Program-made: the position numbers and the translations under genes
Source: Macrocystis pyrifera
Lineage: Eukaryota; Sar; Phaeophyceae; Laminariales; Laminariaceae
Length of the DNA: 64,000 nt
Direction of reading: 5' to 3'
Assembly: GCA_031763025.1 (NCBI GenBank)
Contig: JASSKH010000027.1
Span: forward strand, 11,192,055 to 11,256,054
Notes under the pieces: model-generated
The model's database searches: none
Told to the model about the DNA's origin: nothing
What the model saw: only the letters and a program-made list of their open reading frames with translations
In this document: in pieces, positions 1 through 11,835 of the stretch
Layout of the letters: every line of letters starts with the position of its first letter
Position numbering within the stretch: position 1 is the first letter of the stretch

Positions 1-271
1 ATGCAACAAGGACCAACCATCTACGACATTCGTTTGGTACAGCCTCAACAAGAAAAAGTGACAGCGCGATGAGAAGCTTCGCGCGCCGATTCTTCGCGCT
101 TCTGCATGTTATTGATGAATTCGCCACAGGGCAGCACGAGCTTCGACGCTGATCACCCATGCACATTCTCCGAAAGAAAGAAAGCCAAGACAAACCAAAA
201 CAACCAAAAAGAAAATGGGTTGCCTGGTACATATATATATATACGTACATGTGTTTGAAATAAACGCCGAA
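1..271. other. No gene; short AT microsatellite
   Basis: No ORF, RNA gene or element is recognisable here. The only structure seen is a short alternating AT run near 231-243. The stretch ends where a tandem repeat array begins. Confidence 0.5.
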
Positions 272-640
272 GGATTGCAACGAGGTTGGTTGGGTGGTCG
301 TCCACATATGTATAGTAATCACAGCAGTCGGTAAGTTGGCGAACATATTATATGTCCGGTTAAATTGCGGATGGAGGCACCATGCAGGATTGCAACTAGG
401 TCGGATGGATGTTCGTCCACACACCACACATGTAAATCACCGCAGTCGGTACGCGGGCCAATATATCGTATGTGCGGTTCAAGCACGGACGGGGGCGCAA
501 TGCGATCGACTGACGTTGTTCATCTATGCAAGCCACAGCGGTCGGACAATGCACCGTTTGTGTCGCGTGGGGCTAGTACGTCGCTTCTTTGCGATAAACT
601 GGCACACCCGGCTGCCGTGGGCCGAATATATTATGTGCGC
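272..640. repeat. Tandem array of diverged ~115-bp units
   Basis: Two clear units start near 274 and 386, each opening with GGATTGCAAC. They share in order GTCGTCCACA/GTTCGTCCACA, a CAGTCGGTA block and an ATATTATATGT-like block. A third, weaker copy follows from about 503 (GCGGTCGGACAATGC, then CCGAATATATTATGTGCG). The open frames over this array (for example 294-701) are probably fortuitous because they follow the repeat rather than any known domain. Confidence 0.7.
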
Positions 641-1283
641 GTTGATTTGGCTGACAGCTTCGATTCGAGAGCGAGTGAGGACGGCGTGGATCGTAGTGTA
701 GTAAAGGATTGGTTACGGTAGCTTGCTGGCCGAACGGAGACGTGCATACGCTGTATCACTAACCGAAGAAGTATGATCACGTGCAACATGTCGCCTACTG
801 TTGGTGGCGATGATTCAACAATGCGTCAGGAGTCAATTTTTAACTCCGTGGTGCGTATTTGCAACGTGGACTCCGGTCGAACAACGCCACGATCACCGCA
901 CTTCTCCGCCTGCAAACATTGTCTGCCTGGTTAGTGAAAAACTCAGTATGCTCCGTCAAGGCATTGTAGGGACCCTAGTCTCAACCTTTCACTTATACCA
1001 TGTTCGCAGACATCCCCGAAATGCGCCTCGCCCGCTGGCCTTACTGACCACCCTGGCCCTTGAACCACGGTGCCGTCCTGTTCTGTGCAGCCTTGGAGAC
1101 TACGATTCCAGCAACTTCGACGATGTCCGCGTGTACGATCCTTTGTCCAAGTTCCAGAACGCCATCGAGGAAATCGGATTCAATCTGGCCTCAGAGTAAG
1201 TTGTCGGCATGAGCAGAATCGGTCGATCGGTTGTCATACAGCCCTACACGCAGGGTCAGTCACAAAGTCTGGTCTTCACATGA
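641..1283. other. Non-coding stretch with one partial dispersed-repeat copy
   Basis: No convincing gene. Bases about 916-985 (starting ACATTGTCTGCCTGG) match a repeat also present inside introns of the DOCK-like gene at about 56,039 and 52,897-53,012. The 132-residue frame at 801-1199 overlaps that repeat and has no recognisable domain. Confidence 0.5.
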
Positions 1284-1500
1284 GATGTCTCACGGAATCA
1301 GACTTGCTTTAAAGGATGTCCCACGGGATCAGACTTGCTTTAAAGGATGTCCCACGGGATCAGACTTTCTCCGCGAGCTGTCCCGCGGAGTCATTTTTTT
1401 CCCCACGAGATGTCCCACGGGATCATATTTCCCGTAGGAATCTCCCAAGGGATCAAATGTTCCCCATGGGACTGCAAATATACCTTGGGAAAGGCCATGC
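1284..1500. repeat. 31-bp tandem repeat with CCC-NN-GGG cores
   Basis: Three near-identical 31-bp units start at 1284, 1315 and 1346, each opening GATGTCyCACGG and most ending GCTTTAAAG. Downstream, degenerate units keep an imperfect palindromic core (CCCACGGG, CCCGCGG, CCCAAGGG, CCCCATGGG) to about 1480. Overlapping frames on both strands are by-products of the repeat. Confidence 0.8.
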
Positions 1501-2260
1501 AAATCCCCATGCCGCGACACATGACACCCCAGGAGATTTCCTGGGTGGCTTCCGCACCCACCGAGGTGACCAGAAAGTCACGCATTTTGCGACATCTTAT
1601 TGGTTGTTGGTATCACAGACAGAGGACTGGGGGGGACAGAGGACGTCGCCGAACCTGCTCCACAAACCCGGTCTACATTCTTCACCCTTCGATTAGCGAG
1701 GCCATCTACATCGGCGATGGAGATATTAAATTTGTTTTCGAAATGATGCTTGTCGAATGGTGCGTAGATCAAAGATCGAGGCTCTTAACCTGCTGGAACG
1801 ATGGCAGTCAGCGAATGGTATAGAGCATACTATTGTACCTACAACGTCATCAGTATTAGTAGCGACTTGCTTGAAGACAACGCCATGGTTTCGAATGATC
1901 ACCAGGGAGAGACATGGGGCGCGATAAATTGCTTTTCGAGAAGTTTAGTAGATTCCTTCAAATATTATACCTACCTCCACCACTACCACACTTTGTATGC
2001 ATCTGTACGTAATTGATATATGTATTCCCTGGTAAACAAACCAATGAAATAATTACACCAAGTCCTACCGAAGCGCAGCTTAACTCACGACAATATCACC
2101 CCCTCCTCTCCCCCCTCCCCGCTCATGCACGCACCCCGTTTCAGTAACTCTTACATCGCGAGTGAGTGGCGCAGCAGGGGCAAGGACAAACACGAAGCCA
2201 ACAACTTCTGCTACACCACGCTCCTTCCCGAGAAAATCCCCCAGTCGATCAACATTTAAG
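1501..2260. other. No recognisable gene
   Basis: AT/GC-mixed sequence with only short frames (such as 1801-2016 and the 3' part of 1347-1823). No domain, splice-consistent exon or repeat was recognised. Confidence 0.4.
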
Positions 2261-2410
2261 GCCACGTTTGTGAAACGAGCACAAGAGCGAATGCCACTTT
2301 GTGAAGCAAGCACTAAAGGGGCCACTTCGTGAAGTAAGCGCTCAAGGTACCGTTTGGTGAAGAAAGCACAAAAAGAGCCCAAAATATGCCGCTTTGTGAA
2401 GCAGCCGAAC
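2261..2410. repeat. ~30-bp degenerate tandem repeat
   Basis: Five degenerate units begin near 2261, 2293, 2321, 2350 and 2388. They share the pattern GCCACTTTGTGAAGCAAGCAC followed by an A/G-rich tail, and spacing is about 28-38 bp. A minus-strand frame (2080-2466) covers the array but is repeat-derived. Confidence 0.7.
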
Positions 2411-5400
2411 AACGAGCAGGCATCGCCTGACCGACAGCGTTCGGTCACCCAAGCGCAATCCAACACATGGCTCTGTAACCGATCCCAATGAGTGAGTTAC
2501 GGGAGGTGGAAGAGGAGAGCCCAACACATGCATTTGTGTATTTTTATTGCGTCCGCTTGAAAAAACGGTATGCGCTTTACCCTTGCCTTTTACACCTTGG
2601 AGTGTGTGCTCCACGTAAGGAGCCCAACACGTGCGTATTGCTATATCGTATCGATGCGAAGATGTAGATTTACTCCTTGCTTTTTTTACCGAGCTCGGAG
2701 ATGTATTGGTTGATGTCTCTTAGACAATAGCTTGGCTTTGACACGGGGCTGCTGTATCACTATACAAACAGCCCGGCAGCAGTTGCTCCCGGTCGGTCCG
2801 TTGCGAAAGGAGGAAGAGAGCCTCGCATCTTCGTGATCCGATGTCCGCCCTCAAAAGGAGAAGGTTAGCTTGGTTTCGGCCACGGCCGCGGCCCCGAGTA
2901 GTCTCGCGTGTTTTGGTAATGTTGCGAGGGGGGCAGGGAACTCGAGCTCAATAAAGCAAGTCCACGTTTAGGTACAACATAACATATATAATAGCATACA
3001 ATATATAAACATGATCGCGGTAAGGTACACGTGGTCATGATCACGTTAAGTTACCACGCGTGGTTGTGTAGGGTTTGCGGCCCGCTTTCTGTAGTGCTCT
3101 GCTCTCACCGTTTCGGCCGAAGTCTCCCTTCGAGACTGACAAATGCAATGCATCTAAGCAAGGAAAGCAAAAGAGTCCGTGGAATAGACGCCGCCCACGT
3201 AACGCAAAGTTATCGAATTCCAGCTAAGGATCTTCCCTTGGTGGGGACGGGCGGGGGGGGGGGGGGGAGGTATACGCATATCCTGCGTGGCCCTAGTCGT
3301 ATGACAGTAGACCCTCGCATCCCCATATATTGGGGCGGGGGGGTCAGTGGGGGTGAATTGAGAAAAACGTGTGGGTGCTCCCGTCCACTGTGGTACCAGG
3401 CAAGTGTTATCCCATACACATTTTCTTGTAGCCTGTGTTCACGTGGCCAACCTGAATTGGGATGACAAGTAGACGCGACCGTTTTTGCCACCGAGTAATG
3501 TAGTTGGGTAAGGCATCGATCGGTCAACCTGCATTGGCGGGCACTTCTACCGCCCAGCGCTGATGACGTGTTTCGTCTCTGATAGCTGACACGCGCTACA
3601 AGAGGGGGTAGCCTTTTTGGCAAAAACAAATCTGATTGCCGAGGCTCCCGAACCCTTTCGAGACCTCAGAAAAGAGAAATGACGAGTTCAAAGGCGGCCA
3701 CTGCGTATTCGGGGGGTGATACGAACAGGTGCCCGTGTTTTTCAATGCAAGGAATCGCACGCCACGGGCGCATCATGATCCTCGCCGATACGACCGTGCG
3801 CTCACGCCGCTACGTAGACGGTCGATGACCCCGACGTGAACCATTGCTCTGGTCGCTACCTCAAGGTCTTAAAGGAGTAATAAGTCAGGAACTCTACCTA
3901 ACAACACCGTTGAGGCACCGTTTGTTTTGTCTTTCGCAAGGTATTTAAGTCGTTGTACACCCAGGCGCCATCGGGTCTGCACTTTCGTGTTTCCCTAAAG
4001 TCGGTTTCTGGGTGAGGTACACTCCGCAGTGGATCTCCTAGGGGAAGAACCCCCTTAGGAACTAATTGGTTCTCACCGGTAGACGCGCGTGCTGCGATAA
4101 GGGTAGCATTTTTTGGACAAAAGGTTCCTTATGTGACGAGAATTCCCAACAGAGCAATTTCCCAGTATCACTGAAACACGTAATATTCATGGTTTTTGTG
4201 ATGCCAAGGCCATGGGGTTATCCATGGGATTGCGATTTTGCTTATCTCTCATGGAAAGGTCTTAAGTTGGCGAAAGAGCGTATTAAGTGAGGAACTGCTT
4301 CAGAAGCAAGTAGGTGCGCAGCTATCCTAGATTTTTTCATCGATCGACGGTTCATTTACAGCATACAGCTATCTATGTAGCGGCGATCTGCCTGCCTGCG
4401 TCCGGTTGAAGTGGTGGGGGGGATAGCGTTTCTTGGTTTCTCGTGTGAATCGGTGAGGGGACCGGAATGGACGGGCTAGGGGCCGGGGGAGAGGGGAGGG
4501 GGGGGGCGATGGCGCAACTTCGTTCTGGCGAAAGGTACTGCGACCATGTCGGTGTTATATAGATCGGGTATCAAAGTGCATCAAAATATAAAATGAAAAG
4601 GCCGAAAATTGCGTTGTGCGTCCCAAGCCCAAGCTATTTGCCGGCGTCCGATTTATCAAATATGCCTCTCTGCTGGGTGACTCACGACAATGTGCAGTCC
4701 AAAGCTCAAACTTCTTCCGGAGGTGTTTTGTCTACAGTAGCCCGCTGTCTATGGCTGGCCTTCAAGACTGCCGTACCGGTATATGTGCTCCTACATTCAC
4801 GTTTAGATAGTCGTGTGATTAACGACGAGTATTACAGCAGTGTGCTACGCGTATTCGTATTAATACTGTTGTTGTACGTGCAACAACTACATTTCTTGCC
4901 CTTTCGGGGAATGTTTGTGAGTGGTCAACTTTGGGTTGAAGCTCATTCTGCACGTTGTTGGATGACAAACATACTACTGTAATAATAGTACTCATATATT
5001 ATATAATAATCTTGGGTATTTTCCCATAAGAAGGTAGGACAGGGATGTTTGACGCCATTTGCCGACAGAGGGAAATCTGTCAACACCTCACACATTGGCA
5101 GAGCCCATTGGCCAAAGGCCGTGGTACACCGTCCTCTAACCTCTAGGGTTGGCTTCCACCGTTTTATGGCGCGGGATTAAGTTTGAAGGCGTTCAAAACA
5201 TTTATCGATAAATACGGCCATCAACGTCGGCCTCGTCAAATTAGACCTGAGCAAGATATCCTCATGTCACCATGCGTCCCACGGAGCCACAACGTACGAC
5301 CACCAGAGCACTGTCGGGCGTCAGAACACACAATATCGTCACCTCGTCAGCAATATGCCGGCACCCTCTGGCCCCCTGTGCGCCCATTCCATGGCATTGG

Positions 5401-5690
5401 AGCCTCGTCATTAATGAATAATGGGTTGTGGTTCTACGCGATACTGCCGACGAGGGTCTTAGCCATGAGCCACAAAAGGTGTGATGTGAGTGCATCTGTG
5501 TCGATTCATGGCGCGGAAATGGCGGACCTTAGCTGGAAGAGACTCGTTGTGGAGACTCTTCAATAGTCAGCGTGTCCAAGGACCTACGGCCGATGGCCGA
5601 GGAGCCTCGATACTATACCTGCACACGCGACGCGTCGAAGCCTATCGGCCATCGGATGCGCCGAGGCTATCGGGCACGCTGCCTACTCAG
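2411..5690. other. Gene-poor stretch; partial repeats only
   Basis: No gene is supported. Seen: two copies of an AGCCCAACACrTGC motif near 2519 and 2620; a G homopolymer near 3250-3267; a partial minus-strand copy of a dispersed repeat (AGACCCTCGCATCCC block, about 3296-3340). Short frames at 4066-4290, 4593-4982 and 5183-5566 show no domain. Confidence 0.4.
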
Positions 5691-5699
5691 GGTCCCTGA

Positions 5700-5750
5700 A
5701 ACGAGTCTCTACTAGAGATACACCCTAACCACTGAGCTAACAGCCAGCGC
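5700..5750 (-). ncRNA. tRNA-like fragment (possible SINE head or tRNA pseudogene)
   Basis: On the minus strand, TAGCTCAGTGGTTAGGG (5723-5739) is a good match to a tRNA D-arm / Pol III A box. The following TCTCTAGTAGAGA could form a short anticodon-like stem. No good T-arm or B box follows (only a weak GTTTCAGGGACC), so a functional tRNA is unlikely. Confidence 0.3.
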
Positions 5751-7050
5751 GCCGAATTCGACAGGTAGGTCTGACGTAATCACACTTCACAGGCCAGGAT
5801 TTTCAGAGCTCCGCAGGCACCTCGTCTTCTCCACAGCCCCTTGACTGCGACGGTGATCACCGGGCCCATGGTGACGCTGCACGCTCAGCCACTGGCACAG
5901 AGGGGGGGGGGGCACTCTAGCGGTGAACCCCCTCCCCCCGACGTCCCTCCTGATCGACAGCGGTAAACTGAACTCAAGCAGTAGCACTGACAGTTCTCTC
6001 GCCACGCAAACGGAATCCTTCGACTCTTACGGGTACGCGAGCACACCCCCTGCTGACGCGGCCCACCACTGCCAGCAAGTACCTGTTCCCCGGTCTGGAA
6101 ACGTGTTGCGTGTCCTGTAGGTACACACGAGCACCTCCCAAGGCAATAGCAGCCGGGCAAGCATCTGGCTACTCATTGGCGCTAGACCCGCTTCCTCCGT
6201 GTCCACCCACATGAACGCACGCCGTTACTGACAGCTTGGACTACAGTCAGCCGCCGGCGCTTGATCCTGACCAGCATGAGGGTTCGTACAACGCCAGGGG
6301 CAGTTGTTGCGCACGAGCACAAAATACCCCAGGCGCAAGCGCTCGCGAAACGGTCAGTTTCGGTTCCTCCACCGAGAGAGCGCTCCAACGCAAGTCGCTG
6401 TCATCAAGAGCTATATCTGACGCTGCCTCCGGTGTCTGTGCAAGCACCCATCACCGTCGTCTTCTCCTAACTTGGCCTAAGAACGCGGCCCCCGCTCCGC
6501 CATTTCTCCAGCCGAGGCGCATCGCGCAGCACTTCCACCACCTGGTCTACCATGGAGGGAGGCACCCCCAGCTACTTCGCGCTCGATGTGTTTCTCCCCG
6601 GTTGGGGCAGTCACATGGTCGACGGCAACGCCAGCGGCGGAGACCGTACCGGCGGCAGTGGTGGCGACAGGGGCGGCGGACGAAAATGACACCGGCGCTA
6701 ACTGCTCCTGTGGTCCGATTCCCGAGGTCACTGATGTGAACCTCATCACCGCTGACCTCACCCGAAGCTTTAGGTTCACAGCGTACACAAACCTTCCAGC
6801 GACGTCGATTTCCCGGACGGGAGGTTTCCCACCATGGCCGACATCTCGGTGGTTCCCGTGAACCACCCCCTTACGACTGGGGTCAGAGTTTTGAAGGCCC
6901 CTTCGTTAGTGGCCTCGCCCGGGATAAAAATTACGCTAGCCACCGCTGCCGCAAATTATCCGTTGGCGTGTCTATCTCGTCCGCCCCCGGCCCGCTGAGA
7001 CCCCAGGGGGATTCCACCATCACCACTGGCCACAACAGCACCAATTGGTT
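5751..7050. other. Unassigned GC-rich sequence next to a gypsy remnant
   Basis: GC-rich with many overlapping short frames on both strands. It lies downstream (minus sense) of a decayed RNase H, where an integrase would be expected, but no HHCC or DDE motif was found. Best treated as degraded element sequence or non-coding. Confidence 0.3.
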
Positions 7051-7054
7051 CTGT

Positions 7055-7375
7055 TGGAAGCCTCGTCTGGGGTCGAGACGTTAATGTGTGCTCCTGGCAC
7101 GTTGCCGAGCGGACGTTTCGACAAAAGGTAGTTGGTGGTTCACACCCGGCCTCCAGCGGGGGCCCGTGTCGTACTCCACCAAGAGCCCACCGGTGAAGCT
7201 TCGACGAGAGGCTCGGCTCTTGAACATCCACTTGAGCGCGGGGCGGTCAGCAATGAGGACGAACTTCCTTTTCCGCAAGTACGGGCCTGTGATTCTGGAT
7301 TGCCCACAGCACCGTCGGCGCCTTTCGTTCGGTCGCAGAATACCTATAGCGCGTCCGGTTTGATCTCCGCCGGCT
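7055..7375 (-). pseudogene. Decayed Ty3/gypsy RNase H remnant (lineage differs from elements A-C)
   Basis: Minus-strand frames spell a gypsy-type RNase H broken by frameshifts. An upstream part has YSATERKA and VLWAIQNHRP. Another frame has KFVLIADRPALKWMF, matching the usual F-x-L-x-T-D-H/R-x-A-L-x-W block. Further on come LHRWAL and LVEYD followed by RPGVNHQ, resembling the LxxYDxxxxxRPGxxN end of the domain. The wording differs clearly from the RNase H of elements A-C (which read KRLRGYLWGTKF and LDHKTLESI), so this is a separate, older lineage. No intact flanking RT or integrase was recognised. Confidence 0.55.
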
Positions 7376-9189
7376 GTTCCTCTTTGTTGGATGTCTTGAC
7401 GGGAGAAAACACATGTTCCAACGTTGCCCCGCTCGTGATCGTCACTGTCCCACCCTCTGACTCACTCGGTTGGATCCCTTCCTGACAGCCCACTGTCCTC
7501 CGCTTCAGCGTCTCCGATGAAAAATTCCCGTCGGCAAGATTAATGGAACCCACGGCGACTAGATAGGGTATCGGCTTGAAGCCCTCGTTGGCCGCAAGCT
7601 GACGACAGCTTCGCCTTTTCTCAGGAACGTCACTTTTCGTACGGCAGGTCCCCAACCATCCTCGTCCGTTCCGCACCGTGTCCTCTGGGCTACCGACCTG
7701 CGGAGGTTCACACGACCATGAAATATTCATGGAAACAGTCGCACTGCTCGTGGGGTTGGCCGTCCGCTATCAATCATCCTTGTCACCGCGAGCTCATCAT
7801 CGACCCCCCCCCCCCCCCATTCCGCTGCGCTGTAAATATGCCCGAACGCCGCGGATGCGTAATTTCTGTGCCATGCATCCGTGCCTTCCAGCACCTCCAC
7901 CGGAATGCGGCCACTAGTCATGGCCTGGTAAATGCCACACGAACGTAGTAACCCACACCTGCTTACTGTAGATCCTCTGTCTAATGGCTGCCGCATAGGT
8001 TGTGTTGTCGACGAGCCCGCTGCGGTCCTGGTTCGCGGGGGTGATGGAGACAACTTCAGTGCCCTCCACTCCGCCGCTCTCCTGCCCTCTCTTGATCGGC
8101 GCGGCGGGGTTTGATCATATCTCCCCCCTCTCCTTCCGCGCTACCCTACCGGCGAAGCTCACCTTAGCTGTTATTCCCCAGGGGAAGACCCCCTAGAGCT
8201 TGCCTTTCTCAGCGACACGCGGTTCCCTGCGCCGACCCTGTCGTCTACAGCTGTGTGTGTATGCACTGATGCGTGCCACGAGGCAATGGGTTAGATGTTG
8301 TTAAAGTGAGCCCTACCATGGCATGCGCGATACAACCGAAGACAAATGCCAGGCGACAAAATGGTATGGCACACGGCGGTTTGTTCAGACGGTCCTCAGT
8401 GACATATATATACACACATATCCGGCAAGGTGGCTGAGCTGAAAACAAAAATGACGAATATAACAACAATGCTTACATCCACACGTACATAGAAGCAACA
8501 ACTCCGTCTTGTGAACGGAAGGTGAGCTCGCCGCAACGGCAATCAGAGGTCTCGAACCCCGAGCGCAGAAACTACGAAGGAAAGTCAAAGGCCCGCGTGT
8601 GCGGCGTGCTGGCAAAATTACAGGGCCGCACACGCTTTAGGGTTGTGAGGCGGCACCATTGTCATCGTATGAATACGTGTTGATGTATTGCCTAGTTCGA
8701 GTGTTTTTTTTAATACCCAGCGTCTTTTAAATAACGGAAAACCGTGTGTCTATCTATCTGTCTGTCTGCCTGTCTGTCCGCCCTCTCCTCAAAATTGCCA
8801 AACCAACGGTGCACCGGTTGTTTAGACGCCAGTTAGCGGTAGAAAAACTGCTCACCACGAAGATGCTCGCCATACACGCAATCATTAAGGTAACACCTCG
8901 TAGGGAAAAGCAGAGCAACGTATTCCGTTGACTCTGCTCTACATTACATATAAAGCAATACGTATCGTTGGTTCTGCTCTACAATACACACTAGGTATAT
9001 GATATAGACGGTGCGCGGCCTTGGCCCCGCATGGTTTCCTAGAGTTGTGTTGTTTCAACGCGGGAGGCCGGAAACGGCAACAGGAGACCGCGAAGGAAAA
9101 GGTACAGCAGCAGCAACAGAAGGGGCACTACGACTACTACTGTTGTATACAGGATTGATTGATGTCTTACCAAGTCGTACTCGATTAAT
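7376..9189. other. No intact gene; possible element decay and spacer
   Basis: The RT expected upstream (minus sense) of the RNase H remnant is not recognisable. Other visible features are a C run near 7804-7819, an imperfect ~40-bp duplication around GCTCTACA-TACA at 8930-8995, and a CTGT-rich stretch at 8753-8782. No gene is supported. Confidence 0.4.
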
Positions 9190-9229
9190 ATTCGCACCCC
9201 CATTAAAGGTCGTAGAAGACTGTTTGGTC

Positions 9230-11035
9230 GGGTACTGCTCGCCGCATGGGACGTAATACTTCGCCCACTGCTGTACACGTTGCTGATGCACAAGCCCCTG
9301 CTGTTATCACTGCTGCTCCTGCGATTGGCGACCTTGAGGCCCGACAGATACCGTCCCCCCCTGCCGCGATGTTTTTCGCCGCTGTTTTTCGGCCGTCCTC
9401 GCCGCAACACAGGGAACGCGAAAGGAAGTGGCATCACTCGACACAACGGGGCTGGCGATAGGCGGAACCGAGGAAAGGGGAGAGAAAGCTCGAGCGACGG
9501 ACGCAGCAGAACAAAACGCTAGCGGGGAGACGTTTTGCGAACCAGCTCCTCCAGCTCCTCCACAGACGGCAGCAGGAGAGCCCCCGTCCCTGAGATCACG
9601 GGCATCACTAGCAAGAGGCAAGTGGTTCCCTCGTTAGCTGATTTTGCTTCTTCTGCCGCACTTCTTCGCCACTTGACCATGCCCGATGACCGCGCAATGC
9701 CCGTATCGTCTAAACTTTCTCATGCCCGAACACCGGCGATCGACTCCGCGGCCGCAGCTGCCGCGAAAAAGCGCACCGGCGACGTTAAACAGGCGTACAA
9801 GCACTTGAGTCTCAAAGACATTTCTTGCATTTCTGTCCTTCATTTCTCCTCCTCGATCAACCCTTCCGACGCCACGCAACAACTCACTCGTTCGGTCAAG
9901 GCCTTTGCGTCTGATGTAGCCCTTATAACCACGACAGCCATGAAGGCCTTAGTTCTACCAACTGGATCCCCGGTTGGGGGTACCCCCTCCAGAAATCCTT
10001 TGCGCGTGCCATCACGCCTGACAAGCCTACGACCGCCCCCCTCACTACCTTCATGGATGATGGTTTTGGGTAGGTGTCACGTGCCCTCGCAGGTGAAGCC
10101 ACGAGACCGGCGGCGTTCACGCTCCTCCTGAGGTTACTGATCAACCACTTCGACCGCACCGACACGGGGGCCAGCTACACTAAGTTGAATAATTTTGGCG
10201 TGTGTCTGACGGGACTCCCTTTTGCGGTTTTAACCGGGAATTTCGAGGGGTGGTGTCGGCAGCGATGGGCACTGAGAGTGTTTTAGTACCGGGGGTAGAG
10301 GTTGTTTTGGAGGTGATTCGGATAGCAGTTAACGAGCAGGACCCCAGTTTGATGCCCACGCTGTACCCAGGGGTTTCGGCTACGGCACCGAGGCCGTTCG
10401 ACGCTTTGGACGCCAGTCGGCTTTTGGTACTCTAGCGAAGGATAAGACACCTGCCACGAACGGCGAAAAAACAAATCTTGCTTCTTCGACGGGGTGCGCG
10501 GTCATCCGCTCCGTCGGGGCCCCGACGCCCCAGCAATGGTCGCGGCCAGGGTCGGATGCCTTCCCAGTCGCCTTCATGGCAGACGGGATCGCGCAATATT
10601 CCGCTTGTGATGAACGTCAACAAATACATCCCTGACTGCCTCACCTGTGGCTTGGCACCTCTTCCAACTGATGGACCCTAGAGGAACACCACTACGCTGA
10701 AGTCCACACTGTCTGCATTTCCATCCCGATGACCCCCTCTGGAGCGGCCCACTTTCATCGTCCGCTCACGCCGTCGCCCTCAGCGAAAACCGAGGTCACT
10801 GCCTAAATTTTCACGAAGACACACACTCCCTCAGACAGCGTAGATACCCCTTCCAAACCCTTAGCGGCATTTTGAACCCCGACCTCGGAACGCTCGGCAA
10901 CGATGGCGAACCGTTCCGACGTTGGCCAGAACCCATAATCCGATACCGCCGTGAGACTAAATCCTCACGACCGAACAGACATCACAACCACAGAAAACAA
11001 AAGCGTCGTTTCGGCCCCTCGCGTAGACAGCACCA
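9230..11035 (+). pseudogene. Element A gag (nucleocapsid degraded)
   Basis: Frames at 9246-9461, 9428-9637, 9535-10131, 10074-10286, 10202-10435 and 10872-11063 match successive parts of element B's gag (shared blocks such as DDRAMPVSS, GVVSAA, SGILNPDLGTLG). An internal deletion relative to B removes the alanine-rich region, and frameshifts separate the pieces. The zinc knuckle near 10,790 reads C-x2-F-x4-H-x4-R, so two of the three cysteines of the CCHC motif are gone. At the codon where B has a TGA stop, A keeps CGA (Arg). Confidence 0.7.
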
Positions 11036-11835
11036 GGGCCAGCATCGGTCGAGGCGTGCATAATTTCGATTACGCTATCTGGGACCGCGTTCGGAAAGAC
11101 GCCGTCCTTGCTGGAACTTTTGCCAAGCTCACGCAGAATCCGGCCATGAAGCAGCACCTATTGAACACTGGCACCAAACGTTTGCCTGAAGCCAGCTCTT
11201 TTTACCCCGTGTGGGGCATCGGTCTCCAGGCAGACGACTCCGAGACCCAAGGCCCCTCTCGGTGGCGATGGAATTTGTTTGCTCGGGGAGATCATTCTAC
11301 CGTTCGCAACACTCTTCGCGCAAGTGAGGCGGGGTTGGCACATCCCGACTACTCTCACCAACCTTGCACTCCGACCACGCCCGACCGAATTCATGAGTTT
11401 TCACCAGCGCCATCCCGCCCTTTGACCATGGCCCGCGCATGCCTAGGTCCTCTATTAGAGTTTTCGTCCCGTTTTTCTGACGCACCTGCTGATCACAGTC
11501 CCGAGGTTTTGACTATCGCAACTAGTATCGACCCCTCCCTCGCGCTGTCAGAACACCGCCCCTGCCTCGTCGGGGGCACGATTACCCTCGACGACGCCTT
11601 TTTTACATTGAAAATCGCGAATCACAGTGGAGCTGGCGTTCTCGCACCTTTTTGATTGCGTGACGCTTCTTGACACTGGCTCCCCACAGACTTTCATTTG
11701 AAGAGATATTTTGGATCGCATTCTCTTGGTTGGTGCAGCATTCATCGCGTGCGAGCGGCAACGCGCCCCTCGTTCTTGGGGGAGCCTTAACGAATCGGTC
11801 GCTCCGAAACCGTCGACGAGTGGACGCCTGAGCGT
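11036..11835 (+). pseudogene. Element A: C-terminal half of NADAR domain plus protease fragment
   Basis: The frame 10951-11655 joins basic gag-tail sequence directly to SIGRGVHNFDYAIWDR, the middle of the NADAR domain. It continues through FAKLTQNPAMKQHLL and VWGIGLQADD. The N-terminal half (with the EQYMM helix present in B) is absent, which points to a deletion whose junction lies near 11,040. After a frameshift, LLDTGSPQTFI (about 11,665-11,697) is the aspartic-protease active site, followed at once by a stop. A stretch similar to B continues to about 11,960. Confidence 0.75.

Noticed and set aside
1284-1500. Possible CRISPR-like array
   Set aside because: Units are contiguous 31-bp tandem repeats without unique spacers, in a eukaryotic context.
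5183-5566. 127-codon frame considered as a gene
   Set aside because: No start context, domain or repeat relation; similar lengths arise by chance in this GC-rich DNA.
8541-8557. Possible tRNA B box (GGGGTTCGAGACC on the minus strand)
   Set aside because: No A box or cloverleaf arms at suitable distance; probably chance.
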